From assembly GCF_035944375.1 (NCBI RefSeq), contig NZ_DASZBE010000043.1: DNA of 64,000 nt; one strand, written 5' to 3'. The DNA is from Allobosea sp035944375 (GTDB lineage: Bacteria > Pseudomonadota > Alphaproteobacteria > Rhizobiales > Beijerinckiaceae). Shown in pieces: positions 27,376-35,749 of this stretch. The translations under genes and the position numbers were made by a program. Position 1 is the stretch's first letter; each line of letters begins with the position of its first letter. The notes below the pieces were generated by a model. The model did not search any database. It was not told the origin of the DNA and was given only the letters and a program-made list of their open reading frames with translations.

Positions 27376-28242
27376 TCAGCGGTTCCCGGGCGAACCGCTG
27401 GGGGCGGAGTCCTCCCTCTCGGTTGTTGTCAGAAAGGCCAGGATCGTCGCGAGACCCTCGACGTCGCCATATTTCGCGTCGATGTCGAACAATGCGGCGT
27501 CATGGGGCCCGGGATGGCGGTCCCCGACGCATTCGCGCGCGACGATCGGGCGGAAGCCATATTGCAGCGCGTCGACCGCGGTGGCCCGCACGCAGCCCGA
27601 GGTCGAGCAGCCGACGAGAATGACCGTGTCGATGCCCTGCGCCGTCAGCGTCGGCGCCAGCGCCGTGCCGAAGAAGCTGCTCGGATAGGCCTTCTCGAAG
27701 ACGATCTCGTCGGCGAGCGGCGCGACCGCAGGGTCGAACTCCGCCAGCGGTTCGCCACGCACCATCGCGCGCAGCGCCGGCACCTTCTGCACGAACAGCC
27801 CGCCATCGCGCCCTGAGGGATGATAGATCGGGCGCGTATGCAGGATCGGCACACCGAGCCTGCGCGCCTGGGCGAACAGGACTTCTGTCTGCGCGACGGC
27901 CCTGACCACGCCCTCGGCATAGAAGGGCGCGCCCGGCGTCGTGTAGGAGCGGACGAAGTCGATCGCGATCACGGCCAGGCGCCGGCCGAAGCCGAGGCGG
28001 TTGTTGAAGACGCCGCGGTAGTTCTCCTCCGCACTCTCCTGGGACAAGACTGCCTGAGTTGCGAAGGCCCGCGGGCCATAGGCCGGCTCATCCTGCTTGC
28101 GCTCCACCGCCGCGCGCAAAGGCAGGGTCGAAGGCTGGCGCTGCGCCAGGGCGAGCCAGCGGTCGAGATGCTCGGGCTCGAGCTTGTCAAAGCCGCGGCT
28201 GGCGGCGAGTGCCGCGATGCTCTCGCGCGTCCAACTCATCAT
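27376..28242 (-). CDS. Isochorismatase-family cysteine hydrolase with N-terminal GatC/AtzG-like domain
   Basis: 288 aa. Residues about 90-280 are an isochorismatase-type amidohydrolase like N-carbamoylsarcosine or maleamate amidases: Asp in VIAIDFVRSY, Lys in VFEKAYPSSFFGT, nucleophilic Cys in VGCSTSGCVRATAVDAL. Residues 5-55 align without gaps to the small protein at 32975-33184 (I-x3-A-x3-G pattern ending in DEPAY versus NEPAH), so a GatC/AtzG-like adaptor is fused to the hydrolase. Its ATG overlaps the original stop of the upstream amidase (ATGA). An inverted repeat at 27378-27399 spans the stop and may end the operon. Confidence 0.85.
   Translation of the reverse strand: MMSWTRESIAALAASRGFDKLEPEHLDRWLALAQRQPSTLPLRAAVERKQDEPAYGPRAFATQAVLSQESAEENYRGVFNNRLGFGRRLAVIAIDFVRSYTTPGAPFYAEGVVRAVAQTEVLFAQARRLGVPILHTRPIYHPSGRDGGLFVQKVPALRAMVRGEPLAEFDPAVAPLADEIVFEKAYPSSFFGTALAPTLTAQGIDTVILVGCSTSGCVRATAVDALQYGFRPIVARECVGDRHPGPHDAALFDIDAKYGDVEGLATILAFLTTTEREDSAPSGSPGNR
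27378..27399 (-). terminator. Hairpin at the end of the amidase operon
   Basis: Perfect 8-bp repeat AGCGGTTC / GAACCGCT with a six-base loop overlapping the last codons and stop of the cysteine hydrolase gene. No T run follows on the minus strand. Confidence 0.3.
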
Positions 28243-28322
28243 GCCGCCTCCGTCATCGCGCGCTGCGCCCGCCAGGGCGTGCGGTCCTCGTAAGCCGCGG
28301 CGAGCGCGAGGATGTCGCTCTC

Positions 28323-29630
28323 TCAATGGCGGTGGCCGACGATCTGCCAGCACAGCGGCAGCCCGGCCTCCGTGAAGCCGATGCATTGCATCAAGGCCGG
28401 TTGGTCGGAGAGGTTGAACGGCGTCAGCAGCGTCTGCGTGGTGAAATCGGTCATCTCCGGCTCGACGCCGAGCCGCGGCGCGACATGCAGCGGGCCATAG
28501 GTCACGAGCGCGTCGTAGCGTTGGATCAGCGCATCGATCTCCGCTGCGATCTGCCCGCGCCGCCGCTGGGCGGCGATGTAGTCGACGGCCGAGGCCAGCG
28601 ACCCCGCCATCAGCTTGTCGCGCAGCGCGAAGCCGAGCTCGCCCGGCCGCTCGCGCAGCTCCCTCTCGTGGATCGCCGCCGATTCCGGCGGGCCGATCAG
28701 CCGGGTCACGGCATAGCAGTCGGCGGCGCTGACGGGCAGCGCGACGGTCTCGAGGATCGCGCCCTCGGCCTCGAGCAGGGCGACCGCGTCGGCGAAGGCG
28801 GCGGCGAGCGGCGCGTCCGGCGGGGGCATCCCGGGGCCGGGATCGGACACGATCGCGATCCGCAGGCTGGCGAGGCTCGGACTGCCCGGCACCGTCGGGC
28901 CCTTGCCGGTGAGTTCGCCGAAGACCAGCGCCGCATCGCGCGCGGTCCAGGCGAAGATGCCGGGTTTGTCGAGCGTGTAGCAATTCGGCAGGATGCCCGA
29001 GCGGTCGAGCACGTCCGAGGTCGCGATCAGGCCGAGCGTGCCCGTCGCCGCCGCCGGCAGGCGCACCGAACCGGTCGTGTCCGAGCCGAGCGCAAACAGC
29101 GTGGTGCCGGCCGCGACGCTCGTGCCGGCGCCCGTGCTGGAGCCGCCGGCGAAGCGTTCCGTGTCCCAGGGATTGCGGGCGGTCGGGAAGGGCAGGTCGA
29201 AATACTCGCCGCCATTGCCGGTGCCGAACTCCCAGGTGTTGAGCTTGCCGAGCAGGATCGCACCGGCCGCGCGCAGCCTGGCGACGAGCGCCGCATCCTG
29301 CGTCGGCACATGGTCGAGCCTGACGCGAGAGCCGGCTGTCGCAGGCAGCCCGGCAGCGTCGTAATTGTCCTTCACCGCATAGGGGATGCCGTGCAGCGGC
29401 CCGCGCCGCCGGCCGGCCCTGATCTCCGCTTCCGCCTCGCGGGCAGCGGCGCGAGCCTGCTCGGCCGCGACATGGATGAAGCTGTGGATCGCCCCATCGA
29501 CCGCGGCGATGCGCCCGAGGCAGGCCTCGACGAGATCGACCGGCGAGAGCGTGCCGGCGGCGATGCGCTCCGACGCCTCGCAGACGGTCAGCGCCCAGAG
29601 CGGGCGATCGATGATGACGCCGTCAGACAT
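28323..29630 (-). CDS. Amidase-signature amidase, truncated by in-frame TGA
   Basis: 435 aa to a TGA at 28323-28325. Triad: Lys in GIPYAVKDN, cis-Ser in GGSSTGAGTS, nucleophilic Ser in SDTTGSVRLPA. The translation stops at IVGHRH, but the same frame continues past the TGA for 27 codons (ESDILALAAAYEDRTPWRAQ) to a second TGA at 28239-28241 that overlaps the next ATG. That missing tail matches the end of the paralogue at 33202-34641 (DEATVLQVAQAYESATPWRA). This is a nonsense mutation, readthrough or a base error. The start at 29630 overlaps the upstream stop by eight bases. Confidence 0.85.
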   Translation of the reverse strand: MSDGVIIDRPLWALTVCEASERIAAGTLSPVDLVEACLGRIAAVDGAIHSFIHVAAEQARAAAREAEAEIRAGRRRGPLHGIPYAVKDNYDAAGLPATAGSRVRLDHVPTQDAALVARLRAAGAILLGKLNTWEFGTGNGGEYFDLPFPTARNPWDTERFAGGSSTGAGTSVAAGTTLFALGSDTTGSVRLPAAATGTLGLIATSDVLDRSGILPNCYTLDKPGIFAWTARDAALVFGELTGKGPTVPGSPSLASLRIAIVSDPGPGMPPPDAPLAAAFADAVALLEAEGAILETVALPVSAADCYAVTRLIGPPESAAIHERELRERPGELGFALRDKLMAGSLASAVDYIAAQRRRGQIAAEIDALIQRYDALVTYGPLHVAPRLGVEPEMTDFTTQTLLTPFNLSDQPALMQCIGFTEAGLPLCWQIVGHRH

Positions 29631-30297
29631 CGTTGCGCGCCAGATGGGCGAGCACGGCGTCGAGCGGTTCGACATCGCCGAACTTCGCGTCGATGTCGAA
29701 CAGGTTCCAGGCGACGGCGCCGGCGATCCGGTCGCCCACCGCCTCGCGCACCACGATCGGCCGGAAGCCCTCGGCGATCGCGTCCTCGGTCGAGTGCCGG
29801 ACGCAGGCCGAGGCCGTGACGCCGGTCAGGATCACCGTGTCGACGCCCATGCCCTTGAGCAGGCTCGACAGGTTGGTGCCGTGGAAGGCGCTCGCCCGCT
29901 TCTTCAGGATGACGAACTCGCCTTCGCGCGGGGCGAGTTCGGCGTCGATCTCCGCCTCCCAGCTCGCGGTCTTCATCGCCTCGATCGGCACCTTGCGCGA
30001 CCACAGCCCCATGTCGCTGTGCGGGCCGGCGGTCACGTCATAGGCCGTGGTGGTGAAGATGATCGGCAGGCCTTTGGCGCGGCAGGCGTCGAGCAGCGCC
30101 CGGTTGGCGGGGATGACACTGTCCATGCCGCCGCAGGTGAAGGGGCTGCCCGGCCGCGTCCATCCATTGGCCATGTCGATCACGACTAGTGCCGGCGCCT
30201 GGCCCCAGCCGACGCGGCGCTCGAAGCCGCGCTGCGCATAGAAGGCGGAATTCTCCGCGAAGATCGATCGCAGGCTCTGGTCCAGCACGTCGCTCAT
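29623..30297 (-). CDS. Isochorismatase-family cysteine hydrolase (N-carbamoylsarcosine amidase-like)
   Basis: 224 aa cytoplasmic hydrolase that would cleave a C-N amide or carbamoyl bond. Catalytic Asp in ALVVIDMANGW, Lys in ILKKRASAFHGTNL, Cys in TGVTASACVRHSTEDA. The final motif VGDRIAGAVAWNLFDIDAKFGDV is shared with the other cysteine hydrolase of the operon (27376-28242), but this copy lacks the GatC-like N-terminal domain. It is flanked and coupled to amidases, so product of one may be substrate of the other. Biuret hydrolase and NicF belong to the same family; the substrate here is unknown. Confidence 0.88.
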   Translation of the reverse strand: MSDVLDQSLRSIFAENSAFYAQRGFERRVGWGQAPALVVIDMANGWTRPGSPFTCGGMDSVIPANRALLDACRAKGLPIIFTTTAYDVTAGPHSDMGLWSRKVPIEAMKTASWEAEIDAELAPREGEFVILKKRASAFHGTNLSSLLKGMGVDTVILTGVTASACVRHSTEDAIAEGFRPIVVREAVGDRIAGAVAWNLFDIDAKFGDVEPLDAVLAHLARNDV

Positions 30298-30324
30298 GGC
30301 GGCTCTCCTCTCGCGCTCGGGGGA

Positions 30325-31635
30325 TCAGGCTTCGGGGCGGTATTGCGGCGTTTCGAGATCGATCACCGGCGCCAGGACCTCGCCCATCGCGAGCAGCCGG
30401 GCATCGTCGAAGCGCGGCGACACGATCTGCACGCCGACGGGCAGGCCGATCGGCCCGGTCGTGCAGGGAATGCCGAGGCAGGGGACGTGCAGCAGCGTCC
30501 ACATCGCGTTGAAGACATGGTCGCCGGTGTTGTAGCTGCCCTCGGGCGCCTCGCCGGGTGCGGCCGGCGTCAGCACGACGTCGAAATCGGCATAGAGCGC
30601 CTCGAAGGACCGTCGGCATTCCGCCGCGAGGTCATAGGCGGCGATCAGCTGGGCCGGCGTGATGCCGAGCTTGTTCTCGGCGCGATCGCGGAAGTCCTGG
30701 TGCAGCCGGTCGCCGAATTCGAGCGCCGCATCGAGGAAGGAGGCGCGGCCCTCGCCCATCATGATCGTGTGCTGGGCGTCGAACAGTCCGCCGAAGGGCT
30801 CGGGCAGCGTCAGCTCGGTCACCGTCACGCCGGCCTGCCGGAGCCGGTCGCAGGCGAGGTCGAAGGCCTTTTCGCCCGCGGGCTCGATCTTGCCCCAATA
30901 GGGCGTGCGGCAGGCCGCGACCTTGAGCGTCGTCAGGTCGGGCGTCGTGAGTGCACCGACGTCGTGCAGGCGGAAGGCGGAGGCGACGAGCGAGAGATCC
31001 GCGACGCTGCGGCCATACCAGCCGATCGTGTCGAGCATGTTGGAATACTGCTTGGCGCCCTCGCGGCTGACCGAGCCCCAGGTCGGTTTCAGCCCGTAGA
31101 TGCCGTTGAAGGAGGCGGGGCGGATATGCGAGCCGCCGGTCTGGGTGCCGAAGGCGAGCGGCACCTGCCGGTCGCCGACCGCCGCGCCCGAGCCGGAGGA
31201 GGAGCCGCCGGGAGTATGGGCGAGGTTCTTCGGGTTGCGCGTCGCCGCCCGCCGGCCGCCGGCCGCGAATTCGACCGTGTCGGTCTTGCCGAGGATGACC
31301 GCGCCCGAGAGCCGCGCCACGCCGACGCAGGCCGCGTCCCGTGCCGGCCGGTGGCCCTGGAACACCGGCGAGTTGTAGGTCGTCGGCATGTCGGCGGTGT
31401 CGATCATGTCCTTCACGCCGAAGGGCAGCCCGTGCAGCGGGCCCTTCACCGGATGCTTGTCGACCTCGCGGGCGGCCGCGATGGCCTTGGCCTTGTCGAG
31501 ATGGAGCCAGGCCTTGACCTGCGGGTCGCGGGCCTCGATCCGCGCGATGCAGGAGCGGATCAGGGTCTCGCTCGTCAGCTTGCCGTCGCGGATCTGCGCG
31601 GCGGCCTCGGCGGCGGTCAGAAAACAGGGTTCCAT
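30325..31635 (-). CDS. Amidase-signature family amidase
   Basis: 436 aa. Lys in GLPFGVKDMIDTADMPTTY, cis-Ser in GGSSSGSGAAVGD, nucleophilic Ser in TQTGGSHIRPASFNG. The TQTGGSH variant differs from the usual TDTGGSI. It is clearly a tandem paralogue of the next upstream amidase (31650-32978), with matching blocks along the full length. It lacks its own small-subunit gene directly adjacent. The start ATG lies 14 bases after the preceding stop. Substrate unknown; general role is amide hydrolysis in the cytoplasm. Confidence 0.9.
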   Translation of the reverse strand: MEPCFLTAAEAAAQIRDGKLTSETLIRSCIARIEARDPQVKAWLHLDKAKAIAAAREVDKHPVKGPLHGLPFGVKDMIDTADMPTTYNSPVFQGHRPARDAACVGVARLSGAVILGKTDTVEFAAGGRRAATRNPKNLAHTPGGSSSGSGAAVGDRQVPLAFGTQTGGSHIRPASFNGIYGLKPTWGSVSREGAKQYSNMLDTIGWYGRSVADLSLVASAFRLHDVGALTTPDLTTLKVAACRTPYWGKIEPAGEKAFDLACDRLRQAGVTVTELTLPEPFGGLFDAQHTIMMGEGRASFLDAALEFGDRLHQDFRDRAENKLGITPAQLIAAYDLAAECRRSFEALYADFDVVLTPAAPGEAPEGSYNTGDHVFNAMWTLLHVPCLGIPCTTGPIGLPVGVQIVSPRFDDARLLAMGEVLAPVIDLETPQYRPEA

Positions 31636-31649
31636 GGGCTTGGGCTTTC

Positions 31650-32978
31650 TCAGGCGGCGGAGAGGAGGCGGGTGCGCTCTGCGGCACCCGTGTCGATGAC
31701 GGATTGGAGCGCCTGCGCGATCCCGAGCAGCCGCGCATCGGACAGGCGCGGGCCGACGAGTTGGACGCCGACCGGCAGGCCGAGTCCGCCCAGGATGGCG
31801 GGGATGGCGATGCAAGGCGTGTGCAGCAGCGTCCAGAGGCCGTTGAAGATCCAGTTGCCGACGTTCTGCAGGCCCTTCGGCGCCTCGCCGGTCGAAGCCG
31901 GCGCCAGAACGGCGTCATAGCCCGCGGCGATGGCGTCGAACTCTTTCCGGCAGATGTCGGAGAGGTCGAACGCCTCGACGAGCCGTTTCGGCGTCACGCC
32001 GCGCCCGTTCTCGACCGTCAGCCGCAATTCCGGATGGAGCTTGTAGCCATGGCGCAGATATTCATCATGCAGCGCGACGCGCCCCTCGCCATACATGATC
32101 ATCGTATGGGCCTCGGCGAGATCGCCGAAATGGGCGGGGAGGACGATCTCCTCCACGACTGCGCCGGCCTTGCGCAGCCGCTCGACGCTGGCGGCCATCG
32201 CCTGTTTCGCGCCGTCCTCGGCCTGAGCCCAGAACGGGGTTTCGCAAGAGCCGATGCGCAGGCCCTTCACGTCGGGAACGGCGATGGCCCCGGTTCCCTC
32301 GAGCCTGAATGCCTGCGCGGCCAACACCAGATCCTCGACGCTGCGGCCATACCAGCCGACCGTGTCGAGGATCGCCGAGATCATATGGACGCCTTCGCGA
32401 CTGACCGTCCCCCAAGAGGGCTTGATCGCGTAGATGCCGTTGAAGGAGGCGGGCCGGATATGCGAGCCGGCGGTCTGGGTGCCGAAGGCGAAGGGCACCT
32501 GGAAATCCCCGACGGCCGCGCCCGAGCCCGAGGAGGAGCCGCCCGGCGTGTGGGCCGCGTTGTAGGGGTTGGTGCTGGCGGCCCGGCGCGAGTTGAAGGC
32601 GAACTCGACCGTGTCGGTCTTGCCGAGGATGACCGCGCCCGCCTGGCGTACGATCCCGACGCAGGCCGCGTCCCGCGTCGGGCGATGGCTCTGCCAGGCC
32701 GGCGAGTTGTAGGTCGTCGGCATGTCCGCCGTGTCCATGATGTCCTTCACGCCGAAGGGCAGGCCGTGCAGCGGCCCCATGGGCGGGCGCTTGTCGATCT
32801 CGCGCGCCTGGGCGATGGCGTGGGCGCGATCGACATGGAGCCAGGCCTTGACCACCGGGTCGCGCGCCTCGATGCGCTCCAGGCAGGAGCGGATCAGCGC
32901 CTCGCTGGTGAGCCGGCCCGTCTTGATCGCCTCGGCGGCCTGGGCCGCCGTCAGGAAGCAGGGTTCGGCTCCCGTCAC
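31650..32978 (-). CDS. Amidase-signature family amidase, coupled to a GatC-like subunit
   Basis: 442 aa from a GTG at 32978 that overlaps the stop of the upstream small gene (GTGA). Lys in GLPFGVKDIMDTADMP, cis-Ser in GGSSSGSGAAVGD. The nucleophile region reads TQTAGSHIRPASFNG, with Ala in place of a normally conserved Gly just before the catalytic Ser. It is a tandem duplicate of the amidase at 30325-31635. Coupling to the GatC-like gene suggests an AtzE-AtzG-type heteromer. Confidence 0.9.
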   Translation of the reverse strand: MTGAEPCFLTAAQAAEAIKTGRLTSEALIRSCLERIEARDPVVKAWLHVDRAHAIAQAREIDKRPPMGPLHGLPFGVKDIMDTADMPTTYNSPAWQSHRPTRDAACVGIVRQAGAVILGKTDTVEFAFNSRRAASTNPYNAAHTPGGSSSGSGAAVGDFQVPFAFGTQTAGSHIRPASFNGIYAIKPSWGTVSREGVHMISAILDTVGWYGRSVEDLVLAAQAFRLEGTGAIAVPDVKGLRIGSCETPFWAQAEDGAKQAMAASVERLRKAGAVVEEIVLPAHFGDLAEAHTMIMYGEGRVALHDEYLRHGYKLHPELRLTVENGRGVTPKRLVEAFDLSDICRKEFDAIAAGYDAVLAPASTGEAPKGLQNVGNWIFNGLWTLLHTPCIAIPAILGGLGLPVGVQLVGPRLSDARLLGIAQALQSVIDTGAAERTRLLSAA

Positions 32979-33184
32979 GGCGCTGCCCGCCGGGGTGTCA
33001 CCGTGAAGAGATGGGCGGGTTCGTTCTCCTCGGAGGTCATCCGCCTGACGCCGAGCCCGGCTTCGCGCACGGTCTTCGCCAGCTCGGCGAGCCGCGCGAA
33101 CTGCGCCTCGGGCAGGCCTTTCAGCCCGTGCCGCTCGGCATAGAGCCTGATCTCGTCGAGGCTGGTGGTCTGGATGTCGGACAT
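32975..33184 (-). CDS. GatC/AtzG-like small amidase subunit
   Basis: 69 aa. It aligns with the 75-aa product at 41595-41822 and with the first 55 residues of the cysteine hydrolase at 27376-28242: pattern S/T-x-E/D-x-I, A-x3-G, then ENEPAHLF near the end. The short helical pair plus an EPAH-type tail is the plan of GatC and of AtzG (DUF4089), which wrap around the amidase partner. Its stop overlaps the GTG start of the downstream amidase, supporting partnership. Confidence 0.75.
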   Translation of the reverse strand: MSDIQTTSLDEIRLYAERHGLKGLPEAQFARLAELAKTVREAGLGVRRMTSEENEPAHLFTVTPRRAAP

Positions 33185-33201
33185 CGTCGTTCCTCGATGG
33201 G

Positions 33202-34641
33202 TCAGAGCGCGGGGCGGCGCGCGCGCCAGGGCGTCGCGGATTCATAGGCCTGGGCGACCTGCAGCACGGTCGCCTCGTCGAAGAAGCGGCCGACGATCTG
33301 GGCATTGAGCGGCACGCCGCCGGCGTCGTAGCCGGTGCAGAGCGACAGCGCCGGGTGGCCGGTGACGTTGAACACCGAGGTCGCGGTGTCGGTGGTGAAG
33401 GGGGTGATCGTCTCCGGCTCGTCGAAGCGCGGCGCGACATGGAAGGCGCCCGCGATCAAAAGTGCGTCGCAGGAGGCCATCAGCGCATCCGTCGCCGCCG
33501 TCAGCGTGCGCCGCAGCCGCGTCGCGGCGAGATAGTCGGCGGCGCGGACGGTGAAGCCCGCCATCATTTTCTCGCGCAGGGCCTGGCCCATCAGCGCGCT
33601 GCGCTCGAGGAAGTCCTTCTCGTGGATCGAGTAGGACTCGGCCCAGTTGATGACCTTGGTCACGCTGCGGTACTCGGCCAGCGGCGCCGGCAGCCGGACC
33701 TCGCGGATGATCGCGCCCTGCGCCTCCAGCAGTGCGGCCGCCTCGTCCATCGCCTGGGCGTTGGCGGCATCGAGCGTCTCGCCGCCGGGGCCGAGATCGC
33801 GGACATAGCCGATGACCAGCCCCTTCACGCCGGCATGCAGCGCCTTGCGGTAGTCGGGGACGGGCATGTCGGCGCTGGAGGGGTCCTCCGCGTCGTAGCC
33901 GGCGATCGCCTGCATCACGATGGCGTTGTCCTCGATCGTCCAGGTCAGCGGGCCGGTATGATCGAGCGTCCAGCAATTGGGCAGGCAATGCGCCCGGCTG
34001 ACCCGGCCGAAGGTGGCCTTGAGGCCCTGCAGCCCGCAGGCGGCCGCTGGCAGGCGGATCGAGCCGCCGGTGTCGGAGCCGAGCGAGAACATCGCGAGCC
34101 CCGCGGGCACGGAGGCTCCCGCCCCGGTCGAGGAGCCGCCGGTAAAGCGCTCCAGATCCCAGGGATTGCGCGCCACCGGGAAGGGCAGGTCGTGATAGAC
34201 CCCGCCATTGCCGGTGCCGTATTCCCAGGTGTTGAGCTTGCCGAGCAGGATCGCGCCGGCCGCCTCCAGCCGGGCCACCGCCGTCGACGTCGTCGTCGAG
34301 ACATGGTCCAGCATCAGCCGCGACCCACCTGTCGTCGGCAGGCCGGCGACGTAGTAGTTATCCTTCACCGCGAAGGGGATGCCGTGCAGCGCCCCCTTCC
34401 AGCGCCCGGCCGCGATCTCGGCCTCGGCGGTGCGGGCGGCGGCGCGCGCGCGCTCGGCCGTGACGGTGATGTAGCAATGCAGGGTCGCGTCGAGCGCGGC
34501 GATGCGGGCGAGGAAGGCCTCGACCAGCGTCACCGGCGAAAGCTGGCCGCTGCCGATCAGGCGCGAGGCCTCGGTGACGGTGAGATAATGCAGCGGGGTG
34601 CTGTCGGTCGCGAAGCTGGCGGTGGGGCTCGGCTTGTTCAT
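33202..34641 (-). CDS. Amidase-signature family amidase
   Basis: 479 aa with an intact and canonical triad: Lys in GIPFAVKDNYYVAG, cis-Ser in GGSSTGAGASVPAG, nucleophilic Ser in SDTGGSIRLPAAACG. It shares LNTWEYGTGNGG and the surrounding residues with the truncated amidase at 28323-29630, so these two are a paralogous pair distinct from the 30325/31650 pair. Its C-terminus (VGRFFDEATVLQVAQAYE) shows what the truncated copy has lost. It lies 17 bases upstream of the GatC-like gene. ATG 34641 chosen; a slightly longer start is possible. Confidence 0.9.
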   Translation of the reverse strand: MNKPSPTASFATDSTPLHYLTVTEASRLIGSGQLSPVTLVEAFLARIAALDATLHCYITVTAERARAAARTAEAEIAAGRWKGALHGIPFAVKDNYYVAGLPTTGGSRLMLDHVSTTTSTAVARLEAAGAILLGKLNTWEYGTGNGGVYHDLPFPVARNPWDLERFTGGSSTGAGASVPAGLAMFSLGSDTGGSIRLPAAACGLQGLKATFGRVSRAHCLPNCWTLDHTGPLTWTIEDNAIVMQAIAGYDAEDPSSADMPVPDYRKALHAGVKGLVIGYVRDLGPGGETLDAANAQAMDEAAALLEAQGAIIREVRLPAPLAEYRSVTKVINWAESYSIHEKDFLERSALMGQALREKMMAGFTVRAADYLAATRLRRTLTAATDALMASCDALLIAGAFHVAPRFDEPETITPFTTDTATSVFNVTGHPALSLCTGYDAGGVPLNAQIVGRFFDEATVLQVAQAYESATPWRARRPAL

Positions 34642-34652
34642 GGCGGCACCTC

Positions 34653-35738
34653 TCATTCGGCCGGGACGCGCCTTGCGTCCTCGGCCGGCATTGCGGGAAA
34701 GACACCGGCCGCCCGCAGCAGCCGGAAGACGTGAGGCGAGGACAGGATCACCAGGAAGATCCGGACGAGGTGGAAGGCGACGATGATCGGCACATCGAGG
34801 TGCAGGACCTTGGCGGTGATGCACATCTCGGTGACGCCGCCGGGTGATGTCGCCAGGATCATGTTGGCCGGCGAGATTCCGGTGAGATGCGCCACCAGCA
34901 GGCCGACGCTGGCGCAACCGGCCATCAGCACCGCGAGATTGAGCAGGGCAGCGGGGATGAAGCGGCGCATGCTGGCGAGCAGCGCGCGCTGGAACTGCGA
35001 GCCGATCTGCGCTCCGACCAGCACCTGCCCCGCGGCCGAGAGCCAGGACGGGATCGAGGACAGGTTCGCCTCGAACAGGCCGAGCAGGCAGCCCGCCGCC
35101 ATTGGCCCGAGCAACCAGGCGTTGCGGAAGCGGAACTTGGCCAGAACCGCGGAGAAAGCGAGCGAGAAGGCCAGCGTCGCCAGCAGTCCGGGGGCGGAGG
35201 CCGGCAGCACGCCATGGACATTGGTGCTGCTGCCGCCGGCCCCCAGCAGCGTCAGCGCGCTCGGGATCACGATGGTCACGCTGACGACGCGCAGCAACTG
35301 CGTCACGGCGATCGGCAGCGGTTGCCCGCCGAAACGCTCGCCGATCAGGCTCATCTCGGCGACGCCGCCGGGCACGCTGCAGAAGAAGGCAGTGGCGTGA
35401 TCGATGCGCGCTGTGCGGGCGAGCAGGAAGGAGGCGGCGGCGCCGACGACGAGCGTCGTCGCGCTGGCGGCGATGATCACCGGCAGATGCGACAGCACCA
35501 TGCCGGCCGCCTCCGGCGTGAAATAGAGTCCCAGCGCCGTGCCCAGCACCAGCATGCCGGCGATGCGGCCGACCGGCGTGCCCGCGACCGGCAGGCCGCA
35601 GAAGGTCGCCAGCCCGCTGAACACGATCGGCCCGATCATCCAGGGCAGGGGGGTGCCGAGCGCGCTGAAGACGGCGCCGCCGAGGGCGCCGATCGCGATG
35701 CCGAGCGCGATGCGCCCGAGATGGCCGGGTGTGATCAT
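34653..35738 (-). CDS. AbrB family membrane protein
   Basis: 361 aa, about ten hydrophobic helices, AbrB family (older label: putative ammonia monooxygenase). Two internal repeats show the family motif: CSVPGGVAEMSLIGE in the first half and ATSPGGVTEMCITAKVL in the second. Function of the family is not established; a transporter or exporter is usually assumed. It lies between the amidase genes and the ABC transporter in the same operon, so it may move a substrate or end product such as an organic acid or ammonium. Confidence 0.88.
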   Translation of the reverse strand: MITPGHLGRIALGIAIGALGGAVFSALGTPLPWMIGPIVFSGLATFCGLPVAGTPVGRIAGMLVLGTALGLYFTPEAAGMVLSHLPVIIAASATTLVVGAAASFLLARTARIDHATAFFCSVPGGVAEMSLIGERFGGQPLPIAVTQLLRVVSVTIVIPSALTLLGAGGSSTNVHGVLPASAPGLLATLAFSLAFSAVLAKFRFRNAWLLGPMAAGCLLGLFEANLSSIPSWLSAAGQVLVGAQIGSQFQRALLASMRRFIPAALLNLAVLMAGCASVGLLVAHLTGISPANMILATSPGGVTEMCITAKVLHLDVPIIVAFHLVRIFLVILSSPHVFRLLRAAGVFPAMPAEDARRVPAE

Positions 35739-35749
35739 CGTCGCGCCGC

